A stretch of DNA of 64,000 bases from Siphonodentalium dalli (taxonomy: Eukaryota; Mollusca; Scaphopoda; Gadilida; Siphonodentaliidae), in NCBI GenBank assembly GCA_032622095.1, contig CP136062.1, forward strand, positions 142,244,351 to 142,308,350, given 5' to 3'. Of this stretch, positions 34,791 to 47,472 are shown one piece after another. Within the stretch, counting starts at the first letter, position 1; the number at the start of each line of letters is the position of its first letter. Below the pieces are notes generated by a model. The model saw only the letters and a list, made by a program, of their open reading frames with translations. It ran no database searches and was not told the DNA's origin. The position numbers and the translations under genes were made by a program.

Positions 34791-36140
34791 AACCGTTTAG
34801 CACAGACCACAGTCCACTTCACTCATCCGATCATCACCAAACTTCATATTTATCTTGATATTGATCTACATGTATCAGATGAGAGCTATCAAATATTTTT
34901 TAATTTCATAGGAAAAAATGGTCGCCAGCGGCCATATTGCATTTACGTTATATGTTATCGCGTCATGTCGATATCTAGTATTACTTAGAAATTTCACCTT
35001 TCCAGATTCATAATTGCTCCATTGACTGTAACAGATGAAATTATTCCCCTCTTCGGATAGAGTGTCGCTGAAACTTTATTTTGTCAGACTGTCTGTATAA
35101 TCACTGATTATATATGGCAATAATCTGTAATAAGATGTAGCACTATTTTATTTTATATTTACATGCAGTGCTGTTTTTATACAACAATTATAATCCCCCT
35201 AGATCATCATGTGATCGACCATACATCGCGCGAGGACCTGGTTGAATTAAGGGGGGTTATGGATCACTTCTGTCCTCAAGCTAGATTATACTTATGATAT
35301 TTAATGGCATGTTACTAACGTGGAGGGTTAGATATGCTTGAGAAACCACCACTCTTTAATTCACACCAAGTTCTCAGCTGTCATGTTCGGATATTAGAAC
35401 CCATAGCCATGATATATGGTTTATTTTGTGTATACTAGTAATATAGTTATTTTCAGTACCTTTATATACCAGTACTGTGTATAACAATGCATATAAATTA
35501 ATCCATGTATACATGTATATTGATTCAACGGATTCGGTGGTTTTGTCCATCAGTCTATCGGGGGAAAACATGGCCACAAGCAGTACACCCTGCTAAATTT
35601 CGAATTTGAATCAATTGTCGCACCCTGCAGCCAGCTTTTATTGCAGAACTTTTTCTCATGTGGATATTTTGGGTCACCGCTAGATGTGAGCCATATTTTG
35701 TTCTCAAACTGTCCTTATGAAGACATCACTGCCAGCGGTGATCTTCAATTTTACTATTTTTATGGCTAAATAGTTTGGTTGATCCTACAGACGACACCCC
35801 TTGTCCGATCGTAACCAGATTCCACAATGATCTTAATTCTGGATAACCAGGGTGAGAGTAATCTAATTTTCCCGACCACAGGCAGCAATTTGGTATCTTA
35901 CTCTTTGATCCTCTTTTGGATCCTCTTCATGCGGATAGCCAGTATTACGTAGGTACTTCAACTTTCCGCATTCCTGTCATCATTTGAAATATAAAAATTT
36001 ACCTGATACATGCACCCTTCAAAATTTGTTTCGTCGTATCTATTTTAATGACCCGTATGGTAATATTGATACAGATATATTTGTCAAACATTTCTTTGTA
36101 CAATATACAGGTATTTAGTTTGTAACTAAATCTAGAAATA
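34791..36140. other. Unannotated AT-rich stretch
   Basis: No coding or repeat feature supported. Confidence 0.5.
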
Positions 36141-36149
36141 TATAATAGT

Positions 36150-36985
36150 AGCTGGTGGACCCGACTTCGTCCGGGATGTTCCCCTCTGATTTTCGGAGAA
36201 TTGCGCGATTTAACCTTGAATAGACTATTTTAAAGGTGAAGGTCATGTCGGTGTCACGATTTGACCCGTCCAAAACACTCCCCGGACAAAAGTCACGACA
36301 AAAGTACCCGTCGAAATCCGCCCGGCTTTACCCGATTTGACCTTGAATTGACAATTTCGAATGTCAAGATCAGGTCAGGGTCATGATTTGACCCACCCGA
36401 AACACTCCTGGGACAAAAGTAACAGTAGGTATCAAATTTCGTTGAAATACTTCCGTTTTACCTGTCAAAGTCAGGTCGGGATCAAGATTTGACCCGTCCA
36501 AAATACTCCCTGGAAATAATTTCCCCTAGGTATCAAATTTCGTCAAATCTGTCCGGCAGTTTTCCCGGCCATAGCTAACAGACAAACAGACAGACAAATG
36601 TTCAAAATATATATTAAACTAGCTGATGTACTCGACTTCGTTCGGGCTAGTTAGGGATTTTTTTTGTGATCGCCTCCATCTGGACAGTACCCAGTATATA
36701 CAGCATCTGGCCAAACTATTGTTCAATTGGTCCAGAAACATGCCTATATCAGCACGTTCGAGAACATGGTCCCACGTGAAATTGGACCCGTCCATATTGC
36801 TCCCGGGATCGAAGTAGTCCTACACACAAATGTTTAGTCGGATCGGTCAAGGTCCAGAAACATGCCTAAGAGCGAGGTCAAGTTGACACGTTAAATACCA
36901 AATTCGAGCAGTGTTAGAGTCTATAACACATACACACATGCATTCATGCATACACACATACATACAGACAGGTGTTCCAAAATGT
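36150..36985 (+). mobile_element. Relative of the 15563 element, two adjacent decayed copies
   Basis: GGACCCGACTTCGTCCGGGA starts the first copy, which has units with GATTTGACC and AAGGTCA motifs and ends in ACAGACAGACAAATGTTCAAA. A second start ACTAGCTGATGTACTCGACT follows at 36614, ending near 36985 with an ACACATACA-rich tract. Confidence 0.6.
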
Positions 36986-37050
36986 ATAATCGATAGCTAC
37001 AACAATTCTATGGTAGATAGTTCACGGCCGACCTGATGCATGCATCTTAG

Positions 37051-37225
37051 TTTTCTTGTTTATATATGATGTATAAATCAAATAAACAAGATGTCTTCCT
37101 TTAATAGCGTGTCACATGTATCAGGTGGAGGCCATTCTTCAGTTACCTTCACCTCTAGCATTCCACGGTGCACTCGATCGCTCCCCGACTCTGGAACACA
37201 TTTAGATCCCTGATTCCTATACGCG
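37051..37225 (+). repeat. Dispersed repeat T, copy 2
   Basis: Partner of 27064-27237. Confidence 0.75.
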
Positions 37226-37685
37226 CTGTGTGATAAGTTTGTCATGCAGTAAGGTTGCATATACCGTTGCATATACCTGAATGGTACATGTATATTCATC
37301 GTATATCGTTCCAGTGAAATTAACCTTCAACGCGATTCCATGAACAACAAGTTAGAATGGACATGCACAGTCGTGATATAGTTTTTGAATAGTTGCTGAA
37401 ACATCAATAAACGTCCCCTTATAAACTAAAAAAGTCACACAGATAACTTAGTTGAACAAAATAAATAAACCAATCAAATTGAAGTCAGTCCATACAGCGT
37501 GAGATGGTCTGTATCAACCAGTTCAGCAAAACGACCAAGTCAATGTAACTTCTTACGTCATCCAACACTTTGTGAGATAATTTTTTTTCTATGTCTCTTT
37601 TAAAGTCTTAATTCCTGCCTTTAAGCATTCGAATTTCCCGAAGCCCCAAATTATAAGGGAAAATTTTAAAGGTGTTCTGTATACG

Positions 37686-37982
37686 TCATATTACATGTAC
37701 ATAATTATATTGTGAACCACAGATAGTCAGGTAGATGTAACTAGTGAACGCAGAAGATGAATGGTTGGCCACTGCATGGGCTCCGGTAATGTGTGTTACC
37801 ATAAAGTGCGCATCGGTAACTATTGCAATGTGTGTTGTCTGGTATTGAAAACATAATTGCATCTCGTTATACTGTTCACAATCGCTGGTCACAAACGAAC
37901 GATCCAATCCATGTGTCATGCTGATAGCAAACACAACCAAGAAGACTATCAAACATTTTCCTGTTAGCTTGATGATACTAGG
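37686..37982 (-). CDS. Candidate small secreted peptide gene
   Basis: From the ATG at 37982 a 99-codon frame begins MPSIIKLTGK and continues CLIVFLVVFAISMTHGLDRS, a strong signal-peptide-like leader, with a plausible cleavage after THG. The remainder is polar, with Cys in SDCEQ, QLCFQ and ICGSQ. An ATG 14 codons upstream (38024) is in frame, but would bury the leader. The homologous locus at 32160-32520 keeps the leader but has stops, so this is either the surviving member of a small family or repeat-borne noise. No known family matched. No splice sites or poly-A signal were settled. Confidence 0.3.
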   Translation of the reverse strand, partial: PSIIKLTGKCLIVFLVVFAISMTHGLDRSFVTSDCEQYNEMQLCFQYQTTHIAIVTDAHFMVTHITGAHAVANHSSSAFTSYIYLTICGSQYNYVHVI

Positions 37983-38049
37983 CATTAAGATCAACACGCG
38001 TATCGCGCATGTATCAGTCTCCACGACGGCTCAGAGCGGTAATGGTGTA

Positions 38050-40880
38050 TTTAGAATACATTTTGTAGGCCGTCATAACCTATCCAGCACGCAACAGCGG
38101 TTTGGTTTGGCTTATTGAGGTTTATCATCGTTTCAGCTGTTCTCAGAGGGTTAATTCCAACTAGAAATCACCCACTGCGCTTAGAAAACACCGACCCCCG
38201 GATAATATGTGATCAATAATATTTGGTTTAGACTATCAGCTGATTTAATTCAACCGCAACGTTGTCGCAAATTGTGGTTCAGAACACGATGTCCCAGATA
38301 GGTCAACGTGCTCTAGTTAGGTTACAATGGCGACGAAAAAATACAAATATAGGTCGATAAGAAATTGGCATCCATTCAACTGGATAACGGATTAACCGGA
38401 TCTGGATGCGATCTTTGAGAGTTCCGGTATCGTGGACATTCCATCTCAGTTGTTTGTCTCTCACAAAGTCAATTAGTCATGATAAATAGCGCGGTCAATC
38501 GGCAATCAATCTAGATACACGGCGGAGCGTGACAACGAACGGTTTTATTGCTAAATCACACATTCACCTCGCAGTGTCCAGCGTTGTAATAAGATCACTC
38601 TCCCCCCGGGCGTCAAGCAATCCATCAACCTTCGATGACAACATCCCAGAACGAGATGTGCTCAGATGTCAAAGGTATCTGCGATAATTATTACAAAGGT
38701 ATATGTCGCCAACAAACAATTACCATACTTACATGTATTATACAATCTGGAAAAGAATAGCCAAATTTCTCGAATTGTATACCTATATACATGTACCTGA
38801 TAACCAAAGACATTGCTTGATAAAGAGGATGGAAGGCATCCTGCTTCTGTGAGATCTGGGTTGTTGAATAACGACCCGTGTGTATATCGATACTGCCTCA
38901 TACTAGTATTCCATATCACCGGTACGATAGAGATTGGACGCAATGCGGAGAAATTGGATGTTGGTCAGTACACACGAGAGCCAAGCTTCGGCGCCCCCCC
39001 CCCCATATTTGATAGAGCTTCTTCTTCGTCGTTGTGATATTTCGTGGGATATAGCACTGTGGTTGTAACTTCGCAGAATACTTAACGTATTTCCAACTAT
39101 TTATTGTAATCTTTACCTTTTTTACCTTCTCTGCACATTCCTCCAGTGTAAGGAGAACAGTCTTCTTGAACGCATATATACTATGATCTACTATGAATAT
39201 ATATGTGTTCAGCGCAGTTTGCTATAAATTTGATTGTCGGTATGGGTAAGTGTCGAGTCGGGTGTCCCATTTGTGGCCGTCACTGCATGTACATTGGCTT
39301 GTAGACTGACTTCCTTCTTGGACATGATACGGAGACGAACATTGTGTCGTTGGGCCGTTGGCAGCACAAGCTTATGGTGGTGGATTCAATGCGCAATGCT
39401 TTTGGGATATCGAATGCTGAACAGTCGAGTATCAGTTTCAAAAGGTGTTGGTTTTGTTTATGAGAGGTCAGTCCAACTTGGTTGCACATGACCATGAGCA
39501 GCATCTTTAACTGCGATAGAGTCGATCTTTCATTGGCTACCCCTTTGAGGCTTTGCTACTGGCGATGCGGCAGACAAAAAGGAAATGTTCTTTATATTCA
39601 AGGAAAGGGAACTCCAATTACTACCACGCTGATTTCACCAAGCACAATCTGCGGGAGAATGATAAAGATCATGTTTCAGTTGACATTCATACGCTGACGG
39701 TAACTGTCTCGAAGAGATGCTAAGATAACAGATATTTTGTAATATTATATGCAAAGTTAATTACGAATGGTGTACAATACCATGACCGCGACATGGCAGT
39801 ATGTGGAACGTTACCCCCAAAGGGCGTCGTCTTCGGCTGCAATCGGGTCATGAAATCATTCTCAACCCTGAAACTCATCCTCGGAAATATAAACAAAAAA
39901 GACAGGTTTAAGATATCAGATCTCTTGTAGTGTCAAATGCAAAGTTAATTACGTTATCACAAGAATATTTGCCGTAGAAGTCCAACAACAATATTGATTT
40001 TTCTTGGCAGTTTGGAGGTGAGCGAGTGTGATTTACAACTTCCTCATATGGTGATTCCCAATTCAAATTGGAATTCCACAACAAGTTTTGTCCCGATTGT
40101 AAACACGATGGCCAGATTCGTCATCTCCGGTTTAAACCTCCGGGTTCAAACCTGGTTTAAACCTACATTGGCGGTCCAGCCAAACCGGGCCTAAGGGGGG
40201 GGGGCGTTTTGTCGTTCAGTTGCCAGCTAATTGACAACTCGATTCGGCGATATGAGCATGCAGTCAATATACCCTCTTCCAATCGGACCAAAAGACAGGT
40301 ATAATGTTTATTGACACGCCATAAATGATCGCGAACGCGTGCAGGCTCGTTGGATTTATTCAATGAGAATCACGTATCGCTCATGGACCATTAATCCGAT
40401 CTCATTCTGGGTTTAAATAAATCTGACAAAGGACGTGTCTCTCAACACGTGTTTCGCGCGCTGTTCATCACTTTGTTTGTGATAGATTTTCTGCAAAGAC
40501 TTTACCCGCAAAGACATAAATTGGTGCACATGTGTTTACATGCACATAGTCTGGGAGAAAAATCCGGACAGACAGATCCTCTTTTCTGGAGCCTTTATTC
40601 AGCGGTGGCCCCCTTGTGCGTTAGGGGCATTCGGCCCGTGCATGTGTGCTCTTCGCATCTATATGATTTTGAAAGAGGCCCATAGTGAGCTTATTTTAAT
40701 TTGTGTTTTTTTTAAATTTATTTAATTAAATTTTTAAAAGAATTATTAAAGACTGTTTTAGTTAAAATATTTTATGGTTACTATGCATAGCTGTATACTG
40801 TGGATGCTCGTCTGGAACTTTATGGTGATACCTGTGTTGTTAAAGATATATTTAGGGTTCCAAGATAAAATTATGTGGAA
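38050..40880. other. Largely unannotated stretch
   Basis: No gene confidently seen. A minus-strand frame at 39504-39280 (NQHLLKLILDCSAFDIPKAL, STTISLCCQRPNDTMFVSVS) looks protein-like but has no recognised family or splice sites. Poly-C (38994-39004) and poly-G (40195-40204) tracts are present. Confidence 0.4.
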
Positions 40881-40969
40881 CCGGTTTTGATTATTTTCAC
40901 TTCAATTATCTTACATGCAATATATAAATGCGAATGCGTGGGAGTGTGTGTGTGTCTCTCTCTCCCTCC

Positions 40970-41590
40970 CCTCTATGTATGTTCCTTATACTATAGACCC
41001 ACATTTCTGCACCGATCGCGAGGAAATTTGCCATGGGTATGTATTTCGGCACTCCGGGTAACATGGTCTATGTCCGGTCTCTGCCCGACGTCGCGTTTTG
41101 ACGTTATATCCGCATTACCAGACAGAAACAACATGAACGCTCTTTATATTTACCAAAGAACGAGTCGACTCGAACGCTCTTTATTTAATAACGTATCGGG
41201 ACAGCGAATGTGTGTCTGACTCTCTGTATGTTCCTTAAAGACGTCCACATTTCTACACCGGTTACGATTTAGGATTAAATTTCCCATCGGTATATGTATT
41301 TCGACTCTCTAGTTAACATAGGCTGGGTCCTGACTGCCGAACGTCACCTTTTGACATCCACAAAAGTGTCACATTAACCAACAGAAATGAAATGAACGTT
41401 CTTTATCTTTGACATTATCGTGGCGGGGGGGGGGGGGGGTGGGTGGGTGATACGTGTGAACTGTACCTCTTTATATTTTACCTTATCAACACGCTCTACA
41501 ATCTAGATATTGTCGAGATACAATTCCTAATTTTAATCAATTTTAATTTTGCCACACTTTACCCGTGCAACGCCGGGTGTACCCGCTAGT
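40970..41590 (+). mobile_element. Element with two about 250-bp direct repeats and a GC-rich hairpin end
   Basis: GTATGTTCCTTA...CCACATTTCT(G/A)CACCG begins units at 40976 and 41227. Both units include ATGAACG(C/T)TCTTTAT. The right end ACCCGTGCAACGCCGGGTGT can fold and is followed by ACCCGCTAGT, an ending seen in Helitron-like and other non-autonomous elements. Class uncertain. Confidence 0.5.
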
Positions 41591-41739
41591 AACATATAAG
41601 AAAAAAATATGGAACAAAAATTGCCACCACAAAAGACACAATCTAAATTAATATAGAAAATTTTATGTATTTATTTCATATAGTTTAGATTTTTATAGAG
41701 GGACACCACTAATTTAGTGTTAATTTTTCAATAACATAA

Positions 41740-42470
41740 AAGGTCGTCGACCACGTGTCTCCAGAAAAGTTGGCTTTGTGGTTAGGATATTTTTTTTTCC
41801 CTATGTCAAAATTCATCGTACTGTGACCAAATTCAAACTTGGCCTTTGTCTTCTGAAATCTGAACCACGTACCAAATATCAAGAGATTCAGTTGAAAAAC
41901 TAAAAGTAATGTTATCGTCCGGAAACCAAAATAATCAACAAGGACCATAACTCCGGCAAATATGGGTGGACCAAACATAAATTTGAATATGACCTGTATC
42001 TTCATGTGGTTAATCCACATACCAAATTAAAAAACAATCAAGATTACAAAAACTAAAGTTATCAATCGGAAATCAAAATAAATGGCAAATTCTACGTCAA
42101 CAATGACCATAACTCCTGCAAAAAATGGGTAGACTGAACCTATATTCTAACTTGACCTGTATTTTGAGGTCATAAACTCACATACCACATTTGGATTCGA
42201 TCCGAAAACTCAAAATAAAGTTATCATCAGGAAACTTCCCGAACTGATGGACAGACAGATTCTAAGTCGAAAAGGGGCCATAACTCTGGTAAAAATGGGT
42301 GGACCGAACCCATATTCGAACCTGACCTGTCTTTTTGAGCTGATAAACTCACATACCAAATTTGGTTTCAATCCGATAGCCCAAAATAAAGTTCTCATCC
42401 GGAAACTGTCCCAACAGACGGACACATGCTATTTTAATAGTCCACCAAAATAAAATTTAGGGGGACTAAA
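41740..42470 (+). mobile_element. Pearl/HINE-like element with about 165-bp core tandem repeats
   Basis: Three and a half units carry CCATAACTC(C/T)GG(C/T)AAA, ATGGGTGGACC(A/G)AAC, GACCTGT and ACATACCAAATTTGG. It ends ACAGACGGACACATGC, then CCACCAAAATAAAATTTAG. Core units of about 160 bases next to an ACGG-type microsatellite recall bivalve pearl elements (helentron-associated); I infer kinship from organisation only. The long minus-strand frame at 41709-42020 is a by-product. Confidence 0.5.
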
Positions 42471-42702
42471 ATGAAATTGTGTGGCGTTTATGAGTCTGCA
42501 CATTTGATTTTAAACATTTAAAAAAATAAATTCATTTTAAAATTACATTTCATATTTTGTTGATATCGCTGGTGCTATGGAACCTCTGAGACTCTGAGTA
42601 CAGTTTTAGCTGCAATTTTCATTAGATTGCCTGATCAGTGAATGGAAACATTGCATAACATTTTTTCATAATTTGTAGTCTCATCAGGCATGGCCGCTTT
42701 AA

Positions 42703-42874
42703 TACTTTCTATACTAAATGGTTTCTCCCATTCAGTTATAAAGGTATACATCGGTATGGTCTATTATTAATTTGGAGCGATGTCCAGATAATATATTCAG
42801 CAAACGACATAGACTTATTAGTTGAACATTTCTTGAGGGAACTACTCATCAATGAGTATTTAGTATAGAAAGGG
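42703..42874. mobile_element. TTAA MITE family 3, copy 1
   Basis: TTAA at 42699-42702 and 42875-42878. Ends (C)ACTTTCTATACTAAATGG and ATTTAGTATAGAAAGGG are inverted copies. CCC/GGG-type ends with TTAA fit piggyBac mobilisation. Confidence 0.8.
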
Positions 42875-43048
42875 TTAAGATTTATCATCAAGTCATATTT
42901 TGTTATTTTAAAAGTTTAATTGTGAAAAATATATTAATATAACAATGTATGGATGGTATGTACAAAACATGATAAAACAGATACAACAAAGTAGTGACAA
43001 TTCACTGCATGGTTTCACTCAAATTCATTCATATTCTTCACATTTTAA

Positions 43049-43440
43049 CCCTTTACCCAACAGAAGGGCCATGTGCCAATGCATTCTCTTATATATGCGA
43101 GTCGACCATAGGTCGCCTCGCATATATAAGAGAATGCATTGGCTTAACACATTCAAAATTATAAAATTGTTAAAGAATGTAAGAAAAAATGGTAAAAAGT
43201 GTTAAAAAAAGATTTTTTTTAGGCCAATGCATTCTCTTATATATGCGAGGCGACCTATGGTCGACTCGCATATATAAGAGAATGCATTGGCACAGGGCAT
43301 AACTGTAACTATCACAATGTGGTCAAGGAGCCGGTTCCAATGATATCCATATTTGTATGGTTTTCTTGAGACAGACCGAAGATATTTTAGGCTGTTGAAG
43401 CTTTATTTGGCCGGTTTTGGCCGGTTTGTTGGGTAAAGGG
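43049..43440 (-). mobile_element. Double-palindrome TTAA MITE (subfamily a), second intact copy
   Basis: TTAA at 43045-43048 and 43441-43444. It is almost identical to the reverse complement of 27697-28086, with palindromes at 43075-43143 and 43223-43291. High identity between copies 15 kb apart implies recent activity. Confidence 0.9.
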
Positions 43441-43999
43441 TTAATCCTGTGGTGGTCACAGAACTAACAAATTGCAATGAATCGGCACATCACTGAAAAA
43501 AATGAATTGGCATACCGGGGTATGTGAGTAATATGCCTCACATGACACATCAATAATTAACACTAATTTCATCACATACTGTCAACCCACGAAATACTGC
43601 AAAATGGCTGTGCAAGGCCTAATACAGTATATCCCAATAAAACGTAATTGGAACCAATTGATGCCAGTATTGCGGGTGTCCTTGCAAAAGTCATGTTTCA
43701 TACAAGTTATGGGACATTGAATTCAGACATGGAAAAGAGAAGCAAGCTGTATCAGTGTCAACTTTCCTCAGCATACACTGTACAATCATTTATATTATTC
43801 CCCGGTCACACATCTGATTCTCCAATTTCATTCTATGTGCCCTTGATTTGTGTGATTAAAGGGATTTGAGTTGCCAGTGCTTGTTATCACTAATACCAAA
43901 CTCGGGGATGTGGTGACAGGGAGGGCGGTTTGACTCACCTGCCAAATTTGGCCAAAATTTCATACCTGCCATGACACATCAGATGAAAATTTTAGACCA

Positions 44000-44110
44000 A
44001 AATTAGGTTGAATGTGTTCTGATAGTTTGAAATTTCAACCAGTATTTAGTGTCAAATTTGTTGTTTTTAGACTAAAAATGGAATAGTTTCCTACATGTAC
44101 CTTGGCCTTT
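44000..44110 (+). repeat. Diverged dispersed repeat shared with 28290-28400
   Basis: TTTCAACCAGTATTTAGTGT and AAATTTGTTGTTTTTAGAC correspond to CAACCAATAGTTAGTGTGAG and ATTTGTTCTTTTTAGGC at 28340-28372. Confidence 0.5.
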
Positions 44111-45089
44111 GGTTTAATTTGGACTGAAATGTCAATCAGACAGAATCAGATGGAAATTCCCAGTACTTATTAGAAAATCCAAGGTTGACACTCTCCCCAA
44201 ACCCTCTGATCAAACTCTAAAGGAGATGTAATCCATGTGAAATCAAGCTTGCACTATATCTCCATCTGTTGATCACGTAATATATTAACAAATTCTGGAG
44301 TATTAAGCTGTTGATAACATAGGTGTTTTTGCAGCTGTTTGCAAAGGCTGCCTAGTTGAGCACATACAAAAAAAACGTACTGATTGAATATAAACACCTT
44401 CTTTCTAAAACCATTTATCTTAGGCCTGAAGAGGCTGATTGTATAGCAATTCAGCATACATGTTCCCTCATCGCTGGGACCACTCATATGCTATGTATTG
44501 TTATTATGTGTGGAACGCTATTGTGTTCCTCACAAAATATCAGACCAAGTTACATCGATACTCAATGGAAAGCAAGCAAATGAACATCCATTTCTTAAGT
44601 GGATTTTTAATGAGAAATTTTGAACCAAACTTATCAACCCTAACAATTGTAAAATAGTTAAGTTAGTTAGTAAATTGGAGTTTAATGTCACTTTCAACAG
44701 ATATGGTCATATCCTGACATAAGAGGAGGCCTAAATTCAGGCTATTACATTCATTTATTATATGTTCTCCTCACACTTTTAGAAGACTTCTAATTCAGTC
44801 AGTCACTACAGTGGTACTATCTTATACTCCATGCTGGAACAGGATCAAAGTCTTAGACTATAAACATGTGCTATCATGCTCACCCGGGGGACTAAAATAG
44901 ATAAAGGGATCCATGGCACTCACAGTGTTTAAATGTGAAAAAAATATAAAATTCAGTAAAAACAACTCTGCTAAGAAGAACAGGGATAATTAGATAAACT
45001 TTGCTCTTATATTCAATCGCGTTTTGAAACCATTGTTATGTAAACAAAACTGTGAAAATAAGAACAAAGTCAATCAATTTATTCATGTA

Positions 45090-45302
45090 CAGTAATGCCC
45101 CAAATAATCGACTCCTTAACCACAGCAGAATTATGGGTAATTTTTCATGATTTAGTCGGAAATATGGCTTGTTGTCATTCATCTGAAAGCTCTCATGGAG
45201 AGCTTTCCGATGAATGGCAACAAGCCATATTTCCGACTAAATCATGAAAAATTACCCATAATTCTGCTGTAGTTAAGGAGTCGATTATTTAGGGCATTAA
45301 TG
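45090..45302. mobile_element. TA-flanked snap-back MITE (CAGTAATGCCC family), full copy
   Basis: About 100-base arms pair almost perfectly around GAAAGCTCTCATGGAGAGCTTTC. TA lies on both sides. Confidence 0.88.
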
Positions 45303-45378
45303 TACTTGATGATAGTTGTTTTACAGACTTTTATGTTATTTCGCATGAACACAACTTCAAAGCCTTGAGTCCCTTTAA
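45303..45378 (-). repeat. Short dispersed repeat, inverse of 48628-48715
   Basis: It shares, inverted, AAAGTCTGTAAAACAACTAT, CATGCGAAATAA and TTAAAGGGAC segments with 48628-48715. The TTAAAGGGAC end suggests another TTAA element. Confidence 0.65.
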
Positions 45379-45379
45379 C

Positions 45380-45613
45380 CTTTACTAAAGCATCATTGAT
45401 AAGCAGTTATCCCATAGGGAATGTTCAGATAATAAGTTCAACAAAGGTCATTTGTTATTATCTAAACATGTCCCTCCATAATTAGGACTCATTCTGTACA
45501 TTTATTTATCTGTCGTCTGCTTATATTACCTGTACATCCCTGCAAATCAATAATAGACCATTCCGATGTACACTATTTAACTGACTGGGAGAATCCATTT
45601 AGTAAAGAAAGGG
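45380..45613 (-). mobile_element. TTAA MITE family 3, diverged copy
   Basis: It ends CCATTTAGTAAAGAAAGGG before TTAA 45614-45617. The core GTTCAGATAATAAGTTCAAC is shared with 51235. The left boundary is unclear. Confidence 0.6.
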
Positions 45614-46802
45614 TTAAATTAGGATAAGTGCAGAATAAATAATTCATTTTAGGTGAAACCGTTTTGGGGATCCTCAGGCCCAATCACAAAATAACACATT
45701 CTAAGCATGTATAGAAAATAAATGGAGTGAAATGATTAAACTATTAAAATGATATAAATAAACACAATCCTTGATAGAAGAAATAACCACTTTAATTGGA
45801 TGCTGGAAAATTTGTTCAATAAGGAATAACAATTCTGCTGACGGTGATAGATCTTGAATCTGGGTGATTGCACCTAGATGTAATATAAAAATGATGGTCA
45901 AGAGGGCCATACTAACTCATGAATCATGGGCAATGAATGGTTGAAACACCACACCTCCCAAATAGCAGTCACCACGCCCCAAATTAATCGTACACTCCGG
46001 ATTCTTCTATACAAAATTTACTAAGAATTGCAATTGGGAACCTAGAATCTCACCCAAATTGTTGTCTCAATGCGCGAGTCAGTTTTTGTAGAGAGACCAA
46101 ATGACACAATCTAGTTTTCTAAACTTTAAACTTAACCCGTTCAGTCATACTAGTACATCTATTGATTACAAACTAAAAATGTCATAATACATGTATGTGC
46201 TATTAGTCCATTCTTAGAACAGATCTACTTCGGCGCAATCGCGTTCAGTCAATATAAATATACTGCATGCAAAATTGAGTGTCTTGAAAAAAGAGTGTAT
46301 TTTGATATCTATTATTTATATTTGAGTGCGAGCAGTCTCAGAAGATTTCCTGATATTATTATCTATAGCAATGGTCTTCGTGAAGAGTTTGACTGTATCT
46401 ATGTTATAATTTCCACAGCACAAGTCTGTTACTTCAATGACATTGAAGAGGTTAGTGCTATTGTATAAAATTGTGGGATACAGCAGTGTAGACCAAGTCG
46501 TTTCGGTCCACAACAGCTTGGGATATCGGTTGGGTTGAAGCTGTTTTGGACCGAGTCCCATCCGTTACTCTTCTGTAATGGACTTTATGCCCAGAATCGT
46601 GGGCAGGAGTTATCTTGCTTGTATTTCTTTGTGTATATGAACACAGAGGGCAGCCTTTCCCCAAGCATCACAATATCAAACATGCATATATCAGAGGTCC
46701 ATTAAATGTCAAAGAAACAAGATTTATATGTAAACAAAGCCTTGTTTTCCAGAGAATTTTGATTTTGTCGCGCTATCAGAAAATGCATGTGAACAATATA
46801 TT

Positions 46803-47021
46803 AAACGATCATATCATCACTTTACCTTTTTCTATCACGGTAAATGATAGATAATTTTGAAGACAGATTAATCACAGATATGTCAGATGATTAATCACAT
46901 TCAGGGGGTTTAAACGATCATATCATCACTTTACCTTTTTCTATCACCGTAAATGATATATCATTTTGAAGACAGATTAATCATGGACATGTCAGATGAT
47001 TAATCACATTCAGGGGGTTTA
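46803..47021 (+). repeat. Tandem duplication, two about 110-bp units
   Basis: ACGATCATATCATCACTTTA, CCGTAAATGATA(G/T)AT and GATTAATCACATTCAGGGGG occur in each unit (46803-46911 and 46912-47021). High identity. Confidence 0.9.
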
Positions 47022-47329
47022 AGTGAATGCCCTGGCTCCAGGTGTACATGTAGTATGTCTTTTGAATGAAAGTCTGTTATAGAAGAGCAATGGGGCAGGA
47101 CTCAGTCCAAAACTGCAACATCTCAACCAATATACAAAGCTGACCGAGAAGACTTGGTGCAGATTATGCGTTCTCAAGTCACATGGACAAATATATATTC
47201 TCACACGCAAAATATCAGTCCATATCAAAAAGAGAAAAAAATTAATTTAAAGAAGAAAATTCAGTAAAAATAGCACAATAAAACAACTGCTTTAATTCTC
47301 ATCATAAGAATAAACCTCAAGTGGATATA

Positions 47330-47472
47330 CAGTAATGCATGCCCTAAATAATTGACTCCTTACCCACAGCAGAATTAAGTGTAATTTTTCAGGATTTAGT
47401 CAGAAATATGGCTTGTTGCCATTCATCGGAAAGCTCTCACTGGATAAGGAGTTGATTATTTAGGGCATTACT
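47330..47472. mobile_element. TA-flanked snap-back MITE, deletion derivative
   Basis: It has the CAGTAATGC left arm and GGCATTACTG right end, but one arm is mostly deleted after GAAAGCTCTCACTGG. TA is present on both sides. Confidence 0.85.

Noticed and set aside
39280-39504. 74-codon minus-strand frame (STTISLCCQRPNDTMFVSVS)
   Set aside because: Suggestive composition but no splice sites, homologue or repeat partner that I can support.
41709-42020. 103-codon minus-strand frame
   Set aside because: Overlaps the tandem core units of the pearl-like element; frame not conserved between units.
46316-46561. 81-codon minus-strand frame with protein-like composition (TETTWSTLLYPTILYN)
   Set aside because: No clear acceptor, no family recognised, and a competing open frame on the same strand. 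Left unannotated.
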